Of a DNA stretch of 64,000 nucleotides, positions 17,056 to 25,703 are shown piece after piece. The position numbers and the translations under genes were made by a program. The notes beneath the pieces were generated by a model. That model did not search any database. It worked only from the letters and a program-made list of their open reading frames with translations, and was not told where the DNA came from. The DNA comes from Evansella sp041820985 (GTDB taxonomy: Bacteria; Bacillota; Bacilli; Bacillales; Salisediminibacteriaceae), in NCBI RefSeq assembly GCF_041820985.1, contig NZ_JBGUAU010000011.1, forward strand, positions 62,001 through 126,000, written 5' to 3'. Position 1 is the stretch's first letter; the number at the start of each line of letters is the position of its first letter.

Positions 17056-18180
17056 ATGAATTCCGAAAAAAAAGAAATGCTTGAGATAATGAACGAACTA
17101 GAGGTAAATTTTGATGGATTCTTTCAATGGTTAGCGGGACAATATGATCCAGTAACAGGCGGATTTTATTATGCAAGAAGTTCTATAAAAGATAACCGTT
17201 TTACTCCAGACATTGAGTCAACAGCACAGGCGTTAAATATTTTAATTAGGAACGATCTATTGAAGAGTTTACCTGAAGAGATTAGACAGCAAATGATCGT
17301 TTTTTTTCAAAGAAAACAAGATCAAAATACAGGCTATTTTTTAGATGAAAACCCTGCAATGAAAAAGGATGAAGTGATGGTTCACCGAGCTATTAATTAC
17401 TCGGCAGGATCCCTAAGGAAATTAGGTAGTACTCCGCTTTATCCATTACCATTAGAAGCCAAATCTGCACCTGAATATGTAGCAACTCCAGAGACATATT
17501 TGAAAAAGTGGCAGAGTATAGATTTAAGCAATAGTTGGAGGGGCTGCGATCTCCTAGCCACTTCTTGTGTTTATATAGGGGAAATGGAAGAATCGCTACA
17601 ACAGCGTTTTCTTAATGAGGCAGTGAAATATTTAGCGAGTATTCAAGATCCCGAAACAGGATTATGGGGAGAAGGTAGTTTATATGTTCGAATTTCTGGA
17701 ACATTTAAGCTACATACGTTTTACAGTAGATTTAATATACCTATGCCTAATACGGATCTTATCTATAAATCTATTTTACATTGCTTACGGACAGAAGAAG
17801 CATTTGATATGTGTTATATAAGAAACCCAATAAATCTGCTTTCTTATATGGATGTATCTATTCCTCATAAAGAGTTAAAAGAGATATTAAAAATTACAAC
17901 CGACAATGTGAAGACACTTAAGAGAACTGATGGTGGTTTTTCTAGAGAACTAGACCATTCACCACCAGCCCCGAATGTTGCTCAAGTGAAAAAGAATGAG
18001 TTATATCCCGATATGCCAGAGCCTGTATGTTTAGGGAAAGGTCTAGTAGAAGGGGATATGAATGCAAGCACACAAGCAACGTTAATTTGGTTACAGTGCC
18101 ATCAACTTGCAGGGTTACAAGCTAAACCAATAAAAGACTCAGAAACATTTTACAACTTTTTACAGCAAAAAATTGTATAA
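17056..18180 (+). CDS. Unrecognised toroid-like (squalene/prenyltransferase-repeat fold) protein
   Basis: A 374-residue, probably cytoplasmic protein without signal peptide or membrane segments. It contains spaced repeats of the type D-x-x-T-G-x-aromatic: YDPVTGGFYY (near 31), QDQNTGYFLDE (near 93), QDPETGLWGEG (near 199) and RTDGGFSRE (near 292). Such repeats occur in alpha/alpha toroids such as squalene cyclases and prenyltransferase-like domains, a fold that also appears in polysaccharide lyases. The start follows gaagcaggtgaatta. It directly follows the permeases, so action on an imported oligosaccharide is inferred. I recognise no specific family and assign no reaction. Confidence 0.7.
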   Translation: MNSEKKEMLEIMNELEVNFDGFFQWLAGQYDPVTGGFYYARSSIKDNRFTPDIESTAQALNILIRNDLLKSLPEEIRQQMIVFFQRKQDQNTGYFLDENPAMKKDEVMVHRAINYSAGSLRKLGSTPLYPLPLEAKSAPEYVATPETYLKKWQSIDLSNSWRGCDLLATSCVYIGEMEESLQQRFLNEAVKYLASIQDPETGLWGEGSLYVRISGTFKLHTFYSRFNIPMPNTDLIYKSILHCLRTEEAFDMCYIRNPINLLSYMDVSIPHKELKEILKITTDNVKTLKRTDGGFSRELDHSPPAPNVAQVKKNELYPDMPEPVCLGKGLVEGDMNASTQATLIWLQCHQLAGLQAKPIKDSETFYNFLQQKIV

Positions 18181-18241
18181 CTTTTTTGAACTTAGAAAAA
18201 TGTTTAGCTCCATTCGCTTTCCTTAATAATCTTAATGAAAA

Positions 18242-18304
18242 TAGAATAGTGACTGCGATTGGCAAGGAATACTTGCGGTCGCAGAATTGTTCTATCTTTT
18301 TTTA
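18242..18304 (+). terminator. Rho-independent terminator after the toroid-like gene
   Basis: Two-part stem: ATAGAAT with GTTCTAT and CTGCGA with TCGCAG, followed by seven T residues. Confidence 0.8.
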
Positions 18305-18322
18305 TAATGGGCAATGTTATGG

Positions 18323-18430
18323 CGGATGAAAAAACGTTTATAACTGTTATCATTCTATGGAATGAGTGTAGAAGGCTCGGCAGTTTCCCTAGAAAAGAGA
18401 ATGGGCTGAAACGAATGGAATAATACCAAC
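18323..18430 (+). repeat. Dispersed GC-rich intergenic repeat, internally deleted copy E
   Basis: Keeps the left end (ggatgaaaaaacg), tatggaatgag, ggctcggcag and gggctgaaacgaatggaata, but lacks most of the core found in copies A and B. It lies directly before the MFS gene. Confidence 0.65.
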
Positions 18431-18446
18431 AACAAAACTCTAAATC

Positions 18447-19700
18447 ATGAGAGAAGTGTTAACCAAAATGAAGTTCTTTCAAATATCTAAGGAAAAGATC
18501 CTGTCAAATCAAGCGATAATTAGTCTTGTTAACCACGCTATCTTCCAATTTGGTAATTCTCTTTCGATTATTTTTATTAATTTATATTTATGGAGGTTAA
18601 CAGAAAGTTTATTAATTAACGGTTTGTTTAACTTAATTGCTATACTTTCACAAGCTCTTACTACCTTTGTCATAGGAAAAATGGCAAAGCAAAAAGGGAA
18701 ACTTGCTATTTATCGTTATGGGATTTTTCTAACAGCGTTATTTTACTTATGTATAATAATTACTCAAGAATCGATGGTTCAATATTTTTATCTCTTTGCA
18801 TTATTACGTGGGATGGCTCAGTCAGCGTATTGGTTAGGGTATTTTACCCTTGTTTATGAGGTTACCAATAATAACAATAGACACAGATATCTTGGATGGA
18901 ATCAAATAACGATGCAAAGTGCAAATTTAATTGGGCCAGCTGCTTCTGGAGCGATTATTGGAATGTATAGCGGCTTAAGTGGTTATGTTATTGTATTTTC
19001 ATTTGCATTTGTCATGTTTTTAGTTGCCACGATAGGTAGCTTAAAAATGAAAAAAGAGCAGTTTCATCATAAACAATATTATATGAAATATTTACCTCTC
19101 ATATTAAAGAAACAACCGAATTTCTTAAAGGCATTAATTGGATGGTTTATCATCGGTTTTCCACAAGGGATTATGATGTACGTTCCTGCGATATTGTTAT
19201 ATACAATCTTTTTACAAGAAAGTACGGTAGGTTATTTAAATGTTGGGTTTTTAAGTTTATCAATAATATCCAGTTATATTATTTCTAGAGTAGCAAACAT
19301 TGAATCTACGAAAAGATATCTTTACCTCTCAGCGATAGGACTTACTTTATCGGCAACCTTCTTGTTATGGAACATATCGATTTGGACTGTAGTCTTATTT
19401 ATGTGTATTAGTCACATTTTCAAACCGTTACAGGCAAATGCATATGCTGCGTATTATTTCCAATGGATAGGAAACATTCCATTGAAACAGAATTTTCGTG
19501 TAGAATCCGTGGTATTGCGAGAAACAGTTACAAATCTTGGTAGAGGATTTGGGATTATCATATTTATGATATTCTCCACAGAAATTAATCCAACGACAAT
19601 ACCGTGGATTTTAATTTTACTAATGGGAATGCAATTTCTAATACCGATGTTAGCGAAACTTCCAAACCGAGAGAAGATGTATGAAAGAAAAGTAGGATAA
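18447..19700 (+). CDS. MFS transporter
   Basis: A 417-residue major facilitator superfamily protein with about 12 predicted membrane segments in two halves joined by a basic loop (LKMKKEQFHHKQYYMKY, about residues 195-211). The substrate is not evident; as first gene of a pectin-degradation operon it may move a uronic acid or short oligosaccharide, or export an excess product. The start is uncertain: ATG 18447 has no good ribosome binding site, and ATG 18468 has a weak gagaag upstream. The KdgF-like gene begins 23 bp downstream. Intact, unlike the broken MFS gene at 58964. Confidence 0.85.
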   Translation: MREVLTKMKFFQISKEKILSNQAIISLVNHAIFQFGNSLSIIFINLYLWRLTESLLINGLFNLIAILSQALTTFVIGKMAKQKGKLAIYRYGIFLTALFYLCIIITQESMVQYFYLFALLRGMAQSAYWLGYFTLVYEVTNNNNRHRYLGWNQITMQSANLIGPAASGAIIGMYSGLSGYVIVFSFAFVMFLVATIGSLKMKKEQFHHKQYYMKYLPLILKKQPNFLKALIGWFIIGFPQGIMMYVPAILLYTIFLQESTVGYLNVGFLSLSIISSYIISRVANIESTKRYLYLSAIGLTLSATFLLWNISIWTVVLFMCISHIFKPLQANAYAAYYFQWIGNIPLKQNFRVESVVLRETVTNLGRGFGIIIFMIFSTEINPTTIPWILILLMGMQFLIPMLAKLPNREKMYERKVG

Positions 19701-19723
19701 AAAATGTGAAGGGTGGATGAGTA

Positions 19724-20041
19724 ATGGAAACGATAGGTACATGGGAACAAGTAGACACAGGAGTAAAGCGGAAAATTCATAAACCAGGTCAAAAGCTTAT
19801 GATGATGGAAGTAGAATTTGATACAGGTGGCATCGGAGCAGAGCATAGTCATCCTCATGAGCAAATGACGTATTGCTTAAAAGGAAGACTTGAGTTCACA
19901 ATAGGAGGAGAAAAAGTAATAGTAAAACAGGGAGATTCTCTTTCTATTCCTGGGGATGTAATCCATGGTGTTGTAGCATTAGAACCTAGTACTCTGTTAG
20001 ATGTATTTACGCCACTTCGTGAAGATTTATTAAAACGGTAG
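19724..20041 (+). CDS. kdgF: KdgF-like cupin (unsaturated uronate processing)
   Basis: A 105-residue single-domain cupin. Metal-binding residues are visible as HSHPHEQ (residues 41-47) and His81 in PGDVIHGV. This is the size and motif of KdgF, which speeds conversion of 4,5-unsaturated monouronates into the linear keto form in the cytoplasm. The context fits: GH105 in the same operon and PL22 elsewhere in the window release such unsaturated monomers. The start follows aagggtggatgagta. The downstream GH43 gene starts after 10 bp. Other small sugar-related cupins look similar, so the name is likely, not certain. Confidence 0.8.
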   Translation: METIGTWEQVDTGVKRKIHKPGQKLMMMEVEFDTGGIGAEHSHPHEQMTYCLKGRLEFTIGGEKVIVKQGDSLSIPGDVIHGVVALEPSTLLDVFTPLREDLLKR

Positions 20042-20051
20042 GATATAGTCT

Positions 20052-21509
20052 ATGAGGGAAAATACAAATAATACTCATGGTGGCGATCTAGGTAATGGTA
20101 TGTATGTGAATCCAATCTTAAGAGGAAATTATGCTGATCCGTCGATTGTTCGTGTTGGTGAAGATTATTATATGGTGAATACATCTTATCAATATGTTCC
20201 AGGGCTTATTGTTTGGCATTCAAAGGATTTAATCAATTGGACTCCTATAGGTACAGCCTTAGAGAACTATAACGGAAATGTATGGGCTCCAGATATTGCC
20301 TATCATAATGGAACGTTTTATATCTATTTTCCAGCGGATAAAACAAATTGGGTAACGAAAGCAGAAGATCCTAAAGGACCTTGGAGTAAACCTATTAATC
20401 TTCAGACCTCACATATCGATCCGGGGCATGTAGTAGGACCTGATGGAAAACGATATTTACATTTATCCGGTGGTAATATGGTACAGCTCTCTGATGATGG
20501 CCTCTCTACTGTTGGTGAAGTGCAACATGTATATGAGCCATGGAGTTATCCTGAAAATTGGGTTGTAGAGGCATTTAGTCCGGAGGGCCCTAAATTAACA
20601 TTTCATAATGATTATTATTATTTAACGATTGCTGTAGGTGGAACTGCGGGGCCTCCAACTAGTCACATGGTAGCAACTTCAAGATCAAAAACACCATGGG
20701 GACCTTGGGAGCACTCCCCTTATAATCCAATTATTAAAACCAACTCTCGGGAAGAGAAATGGTGGTCACAGGGTCATGGAACATTAGTAGATACTCCTAA
20801 TGGTGATTGGTTCATGGTATACCATGCGTATGAAAATAGTTTTCATACATTAGGAAGACAAGTATTGTTAGTTCCAATCGAATGGACGGAGGATGGTTGG
20901 TTTAAGGTATCTGATAATATCCAACCGGACCAACCTATAAAGAAGCCAGAAGGTTCTAAATCAGAACATGGGTTACCAACAGTAGATAGATTTGAAAGCA
21001 ATCAATTAGGAATACACTGGCAAACGTATGGTAACAGAGATGAGAATCGCTACGAAGTTGGTAATAGTGAATTAACGATCAAAGGCATCAATGGAGAAAC
21101 TATCTCTCCCTTACTATATATGACGGGGCATCCTAAGTACGAGGTAGAGGTTGAAGTTAGCGTTTCTGATGATGCGGAAGGACAATTACTTCTCTATTAT
21201 GATAACACTGCCTACTTTGGTCTTGGTGTTTCCAAGAATGGAGTAAGACATTTCCGTACGTTCAAAAATTATCGAACAGAGAATTATGAAGCTGATTCTA
21301 TATCACTAAAAATAAAAAATGATGAAAATATCATTTCCTTCTATTATAAAGAGGAAAATGGAAACTGGGTCAAATACGACAAAGTAATTGACGCATCTGG
21401 TTTTCATCACAATACTTTCGGTGGATTTTTAAGTTTACGAGTGGGAATAGAGACGGTAGGTAATGGAATAGCAAAATTTAAAAACTTCCATTATAAGCCA
21501 CTTAATTAA
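20052..21509 (+). CDS. GH43 family glycoside hydrolase (beta-xylosidase/arabinofuranosidase type)
   Basis: A 485-residue protein. The N-terminal five-bladed propeller of GH43 starts with NYADPSIVRVGEDYYMV (catalytic-base Asp29) and includes HIDPGHVVGPDGKRYLH and EAFSPEGPKL (likely acid Glu). A C-terminal concanavalin-like beta-sandwich (about 310-485) ends in GIAKFKNFHYK. No signal peptide, so it trims imported oligosaccharides in the cytosol. It starts 10 bp after kdgF, with a weak ribosome binding site (ggatatagtct), suggesting coupled translation. Specificity (xylose or arabinose) cannot be decided by eye. Confidence 0.9.
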   Translation: MRENTNNTHGGDLGNGMYVNPILRGNYADPSIVRVGEDYYMVNTSYQYVPGLIVWHSKDLINWTPIGTALENYNGNVWAPDIAYHNGTFYIYFPADKTNWVTKAEDPKGPWSKPINLQTSHIDPGHVVGPDGKRYLHLSGGNMVQLSDDGLSTVGEVQHVYEPWSYPENWVVEAFSPEGPKLTFHNDYYYLTIAVGGTAGPPTSHMVATSRSKTPWGPWEHSPYNPIIKTNSREEKWWSQGHGTLVDTPNGDWFMVYHAYENSFHTLGRQVLLVPIEWTEDGWFKVSDNIQPDQPIKKPEGSKSEHGLPTVDRFESNQLGIHWQTYGNRDENRYEVGNSELTIKGINGETISPLLYMTGHPKYEVEVEVSVSDDAEGQLLLYYDNTAYFGLGVSKNGVRHFRTFKNYRTENYEADSISLKIKNDENIISFYYKEENGNWVKYDKVIDASGFHHNTFGGFLSLRVGIETVGNGIAKFKNFHYKPLN

Positions 21510-21528
21510 TAGTGTGGAGGGCAATAAC

Positions 21529-23055
21529 ATGATCTTTTTTGATATAAGAAACTATGGAGCGGTTGGAGATAAGGTTACAGATAATACAGAAGCTTTTGCT
21601 ACAACAATACAGGCTTGTGCTGAAAGTGGCGGAGGAACAGTTTATGTTCCATCTGGTACCTTCTTAACAGGGTCGATTGAATTAAAAAGTAACATAACAT
21701 TGTATTTAGATGCAGGATCTGTTGTTTTATTTAAAGATGATTTTGATTCCTATCCCGCAGTAAAAACTCGTTGGTCTGGATATGAATGCTATGGTTTCCA
21801 ACCTTTAATTTTCGGAACGGGTCTAGAAAATGTGACTATCAAAGGTGAGGGAACATTTGACGGTCAAGGTAGAGCGTGGTGGAATATTGCTAATGAGTTG
21901 AAAAAGGGAGGCACTATTTCAACAGAAAGAACGAAGGAAATTAGTCTACTTAATCAACAAAACATGGAGCCAATCAGTACAAATCTGTTAGAGTGGGATA
22001 CACAATTTTTGCGCCCAGCATTACTGCAATTACTAGATTGTGAGCATGTAACAATTGAAGGAGTTACTCTACAAAACTCTCCATTCTGGAATACGCACTT
22101 AGTATATTGTAATCATGTAAGTGTTCGGGGAGTAACAATTAACAATCCGTGGGATACACCAAATGGAGATGGCTTTGATATTGATTCATGCTCGAACGTT
22201 CGTGTAACAGACTGCCACTTCGATGTTGGAGATGACTGTTTATGTTTAAAATCAGGAATTAATGAAGATGGAAGAAGAGTAGGAAGACCAACAGAAAATG
22301 TTACGGTTACAAATTGTACGATGGCTGCTGGACACGGTGGAATTGTGTTCGGAAGTGAAAATTCTGGTGGTATTCAAAATGTAACAGTTTCTAACTGTGT
22401 ATTTATTGGTACAGATCGCGGAATCCGATTTAAAACAAACAGAGCTAGAGGTGCTTATATTAGAAATATTTTAATTAACAATATCTATATGGAAGATGTT
22501 TTCTGTCCATTAGCAATGAACTCTTTCTATCGTTATGGTGTTGATGAAAATGATCCGTTAATGAACAGTCCGAAGGCTATTCCAGTTACGGAAAAAACTC
22601 CTAGAATCGAACACGTTCAAATTAGTAATGTTACGGCGAAAAATTGCCGAGCAGCTGCTGGATTTATATACGGGTTACCAGAAATGCCTTTAAAGGATAT
22701 TCGTTTAAGTAATATTACATTTGAAATGACGACTGACCCTAACGAGCAAGGTGGAGAGCCTGACATGGTAAAAGAAGAGATTATCCGTGCGGGGGATGGT
22801 ATCTTCTGTAAGTATGTAGATGGAATGGAAATAGATCGTGTTCGAGTGGAAACTCGTCAAGGACCGGCTTTATCTATGGAAGAGGTTACAGATGTAGAGA
22901 TTTCTCAATTATCCATGAAGAAAGTACACGATGATACACCAGTCGTAACATTAAGAAAAGTTAGTGATGTTTTTGTATCAGGACGTCAGTCGCAATCACC
23001 TTCCTATTTACAAGTAGACAAGGAAAGTACTTCTGTCGTTGTATCGCAAAGATAG
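21529..23055 (+). CDS. GH28 polygalacturonase-type glycoside hydrolase
   Basis: A 508-residue beta-helix enzyme with all GH28 signatures: NGDGFDIDSC, DVGDDCLCLKSG, GHGGIVFGSENSGG and RFKTNRARGG. An N-terminal pectate-lyase-like start (FDIRNYGAVGDKVTDNTEAF) lacks a signal peptide, so it should be a cytoplasmic exo-type enzyme releasing galacturonate from short oligomers. The frame extends to a GTG at 21514, but the ggagg at 21516-21520 fits the ATG at 21529, which is chosen. It sits between two GH43 genes, so decorated substrates such as xylogalacturonan are possible. Confidence 0.93.
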   Translation: MIFFDIRNYGAVGDKVTDNTEAFATTIQACAESGGGTVYVPSGTFLTGSIELKSNITLYLDAGSVVLFKDDFDSYPAVKTRWSGYECYGFQPLIFGTGLENVTIKGEGTFDGQGRAWWNIANELKKGGTISTERTKEISLLNQQNMEPISTNLLEWDTQFLRPALLQLLDCEHVTIEGVTLQNSPFWNTHLVYCNHVSVRGVTINNPWDTPNGDGFDIDSCSNVRVTDCHFDVGDDCLCLKSGINEDGRRVGRPTENVTVTNCTMAAGHGGIVFGSENSGGIQNVTVSNCVFIGTDRGIRFKTNRARGAYIRNILINNIYMEDVFCPLAMNSFYRYGVDENDPLMNSPKAIPVTEKTPRIEHVQISNVTAKNCRAAAGFIYGLPEMPLKDIRLSNITFEMTTDPNEQGGEPDMVKEEIIRAGDGIFCKYVDGMEIDRVRVETRQGPALSMEEVTDVEISQLSMKKVHDDTPVVTLRKVSDVFVSGRQSQSPSYLQVDKESTSVVVSQR

Positions 23056-23089
23056 TTCCACAGGAGAAAATAGGAAAAGAGGAAGATAA

Positions 23090-24658
23090 ATGAAAACTTT
23101 TAAAAATCCAATCTTACCTGGTTTTTACCCTGACCCATCTATTTGTCGTGTGGAAGATGATTATTATATGGTTACTTCTACGTTTGAGTATTTTCCAGGT
23201 GTGCCGATTTTTCATAGTAAAGATTTAGTTAACTGGAGACAACTTGGGCATGTGTTAGATCGTCCATCACAATTAAATTTAGACGGCACTCCATGTTCAA
23301 AAGGAATCTATGCGGCGACGATCAGGTATAATGATGGAATTTTCTATATGATCACTACCTTCGTTGTTAGTAAAACAGGTGCTAGAAAGAACTTTTATGT
23401 TACTGCAACAGACCCAGCAGGTCCTTGGTCGGAGCCAAATTGGTTAGATGATGCTCCTGGAATAGACTCTTCTTTATTTTTTGATGAAGATGGAAAAGTA
23501 TATTTTACAGCAAATCGTGTTCCACCAGAAGGGCAGCAGTACCCTAAGCATATGGAAATTTACCTACAAGAACTTGATTTACAGGAGAAACAATTAGTTG
23601 GCTCGAAATACAGTCTTTGGGATGGGGCTTTAAAGCAAATCCATGCTCAAGAGGCACCACATTTATATAAAATAGATGGGTATTATTATCTTATAATCGC
23701 TGAAGGTGGAACTGGGTTTACTCATTCTGTTACGATCGCTAGGAGTGAATCAATTACTGGGCCATATGAAGTCTGCAAAACGAATCCCATACTAACACAT
23801 CGTCATTTAGGAAGAAATTATCCTATTACGAATGTAGGGCATGCGGATATCGTTGAGACACAAGATGGCGAATGGTGGATGGTATGTCTTGGCACTAGAC
23901 CTTATGGTGGAGATTATCGAAATATAGGTAGAGAAACATTTTTAGTTCCATTTACTTGGGAAAACGGCTGGCCAGTAGTGAATCCAGGGAAAGGGATTGT
24001 TGAGATCGAGATGGTAAGACCGAGTTTACCTGAACAACGTTGGCAAACTCAACAAGCGTGTGATCATTTTGATTCAGAAAAACTAGATGATCGTTGGAAC
24101 TTTATTAGGACACCAAGAGAAAATTTTTGGTCACTTACAGAGCGTACAGGATTTCTACGATTAAAAACAAAAGCAGAAACAATTATAGAAGAGACAAATC
24201 CTAGTTTTATAGGTAGACGCCAGCAACATATAAATTTTGCTGTGAGAACAGAAATGCATTTTTCCCCAACGGAAGAAGGAGAATCTGCAGGTCTCGTGCT
24301 TCTTCAGAGTACAGACTATCAATATCGACTTGAGTATACAAAGGTAAGTGGAGATACAGTCGTTTGCCTAACAAAGCGTGTAGAGGGAATTGATAATGTG
24401 GAAGCTATATACAAGACAAACGCGAATGTATTGTTCTTTAAAGTAGAAGCGTTTGGGCAGTCTTATAGTTTCTACTATGCAGAGAAACCGGAGCAGTGGG
24501 AAATAGTGAAAGAAAATGTGGACGGAACGATTTTAAGTAGTGATGTTGCAGGGGGATTTGTAGGAACTTACATCGGTATGTATACGAGTAGTAGTGGAAA
24601 AGAAAGCAGCAATTTTGTAGATTTTGATTACTTTGAATACGTAGGGTTAAGTAACTAA
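23090..24658 (+). CDS. GH43 family beta-xylosidase-like glycoside hydrolase
   Basis: A 522-residue two-domain GH43 enzyme. The catalytic propeller begins FKNPILPGFYPDPSICRVED (base Asp15), with PGIDSSLFFDEDGKVY and AQEAPHLYKIDGYYYL (likely acid Glu). A C-terminal beta-xylosidase-type concanavalin domain (about 330-520) starts near DHFDSEKLDDRWNFIR. This architecture matches XynB-type 1,4-beta-xylosidases and related arabinofuranosidases. No signal peptide. Start follows aaaagaggaagataa. The operon continues with an esterase gene. Confidence 0.92.
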   Translation: MKTFKNPILPGFYPDPSICRVEDDYYMVTSTFEYFPGVPIFHSKDLVNWRQLGHVLDRPSQLNLDGTPCSKGIYAATIRYNDGIFYMITTFVVSKTGARKNFYVTATDPAGPWSEPNWLDDAPGIDSSLFFDEDGKVYFTANRVPPEGQQYPKHMEIYLQELDLQEKQLVGSKYSLWDGALKQIHAQEAPHLYKIDGYYYLIIAEGGTGFTHSVTIARSESITGPYEVCKTNPILTHRHLGRNYPITNVGHADIVETQDGEWWMVCLGTRPYGGDYRNIGRETFLVPFTWENGWPVVNPGKGIVEIEMVRPSLPEQRWQTQQACDHFDSEKLDDRWNFIRTPRENFWSLTERTGFLRLKTKAETIIEETNPSFIGRRQQHINFAVRTEMHFSPTEEGESAGLVLLQSTDYQYRLEYTKVSGDTVVCLTKRVEGIDNVEAIYKTNANVLFFKVEAFGQSYSFYYAEKPEQWEIVKENVDGTILSSDVAGGFVGTYIGMYTSSSGKESSNFVDFDYFEYVGLSN

Positions 24659-24675
24659 AGGTGGAGGAACGACTT

Positions 24676-25701
24676 ATGTGGGCTCCCAATCAATTTATGG
24701 ATTCATTATACAAAAAGACCCTAAAAGATAACAATGTATACACGGAGGATTGGAAACAAAATGTAATAGTTAAGTTGCGAGAGTCGTTGGGTGATTTTGG
24801 GGAGAATGACATTTCACTAGAGCCAAACGTTATAGAAGAGAAAGATTTTGAAGACTATAGTCGTCTACGAATAGAAATAACGACATTAGATCAATTAAAA
24901 ATGCCTGTGTACGTGTTAAAACCTAAAGGCTCCAATCAGAAAAAGTTACCAGCAGTTCTCGCTATACATGGCCATGGATATGGAAGTAAAGAGGTTGTTG
25001 GCTTACTTCCAGATGGAACGGAAAATGAAGGAAATCCAGGAATTCATAAAAACTTTGCAGTGGAATTAGTTCGTAAAGGTTTTATCGTTTTTGCACCAGA
25101 GTTAATCGGTTTTGGGGACAGAAAGATGAGTGAAGATCACCCTGGAGTTTCACCGAATGATAATTCTTGCTATACATTAGCTAGTCATCTACTTCTTTAC
25201 GGGAAAACGTTACCTGGACTTCGAATATATGAATGTTCTAGAGTAATAGACTTTATAATGACAATGGAAGAAATTGATCAGGGGAAGATAGGTTGTATGG
25301 GTTTATCTGGAGGGGGACTCGTAGCAGCCTATACTTCAGTCCTTGATGATCGTGTAAAGGCTACTGTTATTAGCGGTTATACGAACACATTTAAAGGAAG
25401 TATTATGGACCGAAGACATTGTTTAGATAATTACATCCCAGGTGTTTTACAGTATGCAGAAATGCCAGAGCTAATTGGTTTATCAGCACCTAGACCACTA
25501 TTCATTGAGTCTGGCATAAGTGACCATTTATTTCCAAAAAATGAAGTGGAGATTGCTATAAAAAGAATAACTGAAATTTATAAACAATTCCATGCTGAAA
25601 ATCTTATTGATCACCATTTCTTTCAAGGTGGACATGAGATTAATGGTGAGAAATCATATGACTGGTTAGCTAATGTATTACAGTTAGCTGAAAGGAGATA
25701 A
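24676..25701 (+). CDS. Alpha/beta-hydrolase, probable carbohydrate (acetyl) esterase
   Basis: A 341-residue alpha/beta hydrolase with a complete apparent triad: Ser211 in GCMGLSGGG, Asp283 in ESGISDHLFP and His320 in FFQGGHEING; an oxyanion region AIHGHGYGS lies at 97-105. Similar proteins are called dienelactone-hydrolase or acetyl-xylan-esterase-like. Position between GH43 genes suggests removal of acetyl or other ester groups from imported oligosaccharides; this is inference. The frame reaches a GTG at 24661, but the ATG at 24676, at good distance from ggtggagg, is chosen. No signal peptide. Confidence 0.85.
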   Translation: MWAPNQFMDSLYKKTLKDNNVYTEDWKQNVIVKLRESLGDFGENDISLEPNVIEEKDFEDYSRLRIEITTLDQLKMPVYVLKPKGSNQKKLPAVLAIHGHGYGSKEVVGLLPDGTENEGNPGIHKNFAVELVRKGFIVFAPELIGFGDRKMSEDHPGVSPNDNSCYTLASHLLLYGKTLPGLRIYECSRVIDFIMTMEEIDQGKIGCMGLSGGGLVAAYTSVLDDRVKATVISGYTNTFKGSIMDRRHCLDNYIPGVLQYAEMPELIGLSAPRPLFIESGISDHLFPKNEVEIAIKRITEIYKQFHAENLIDHHFFQGGHEINGEKSYDWLANVLQLAERR

Positions 25702-25703
25702 CT

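Noticed and set aside
19454..19864. 136-codon - strand frame across the MFS and cupin genes
   Set aside because: It overlaps two well-supported + strand genes and has no recognisable protein features.
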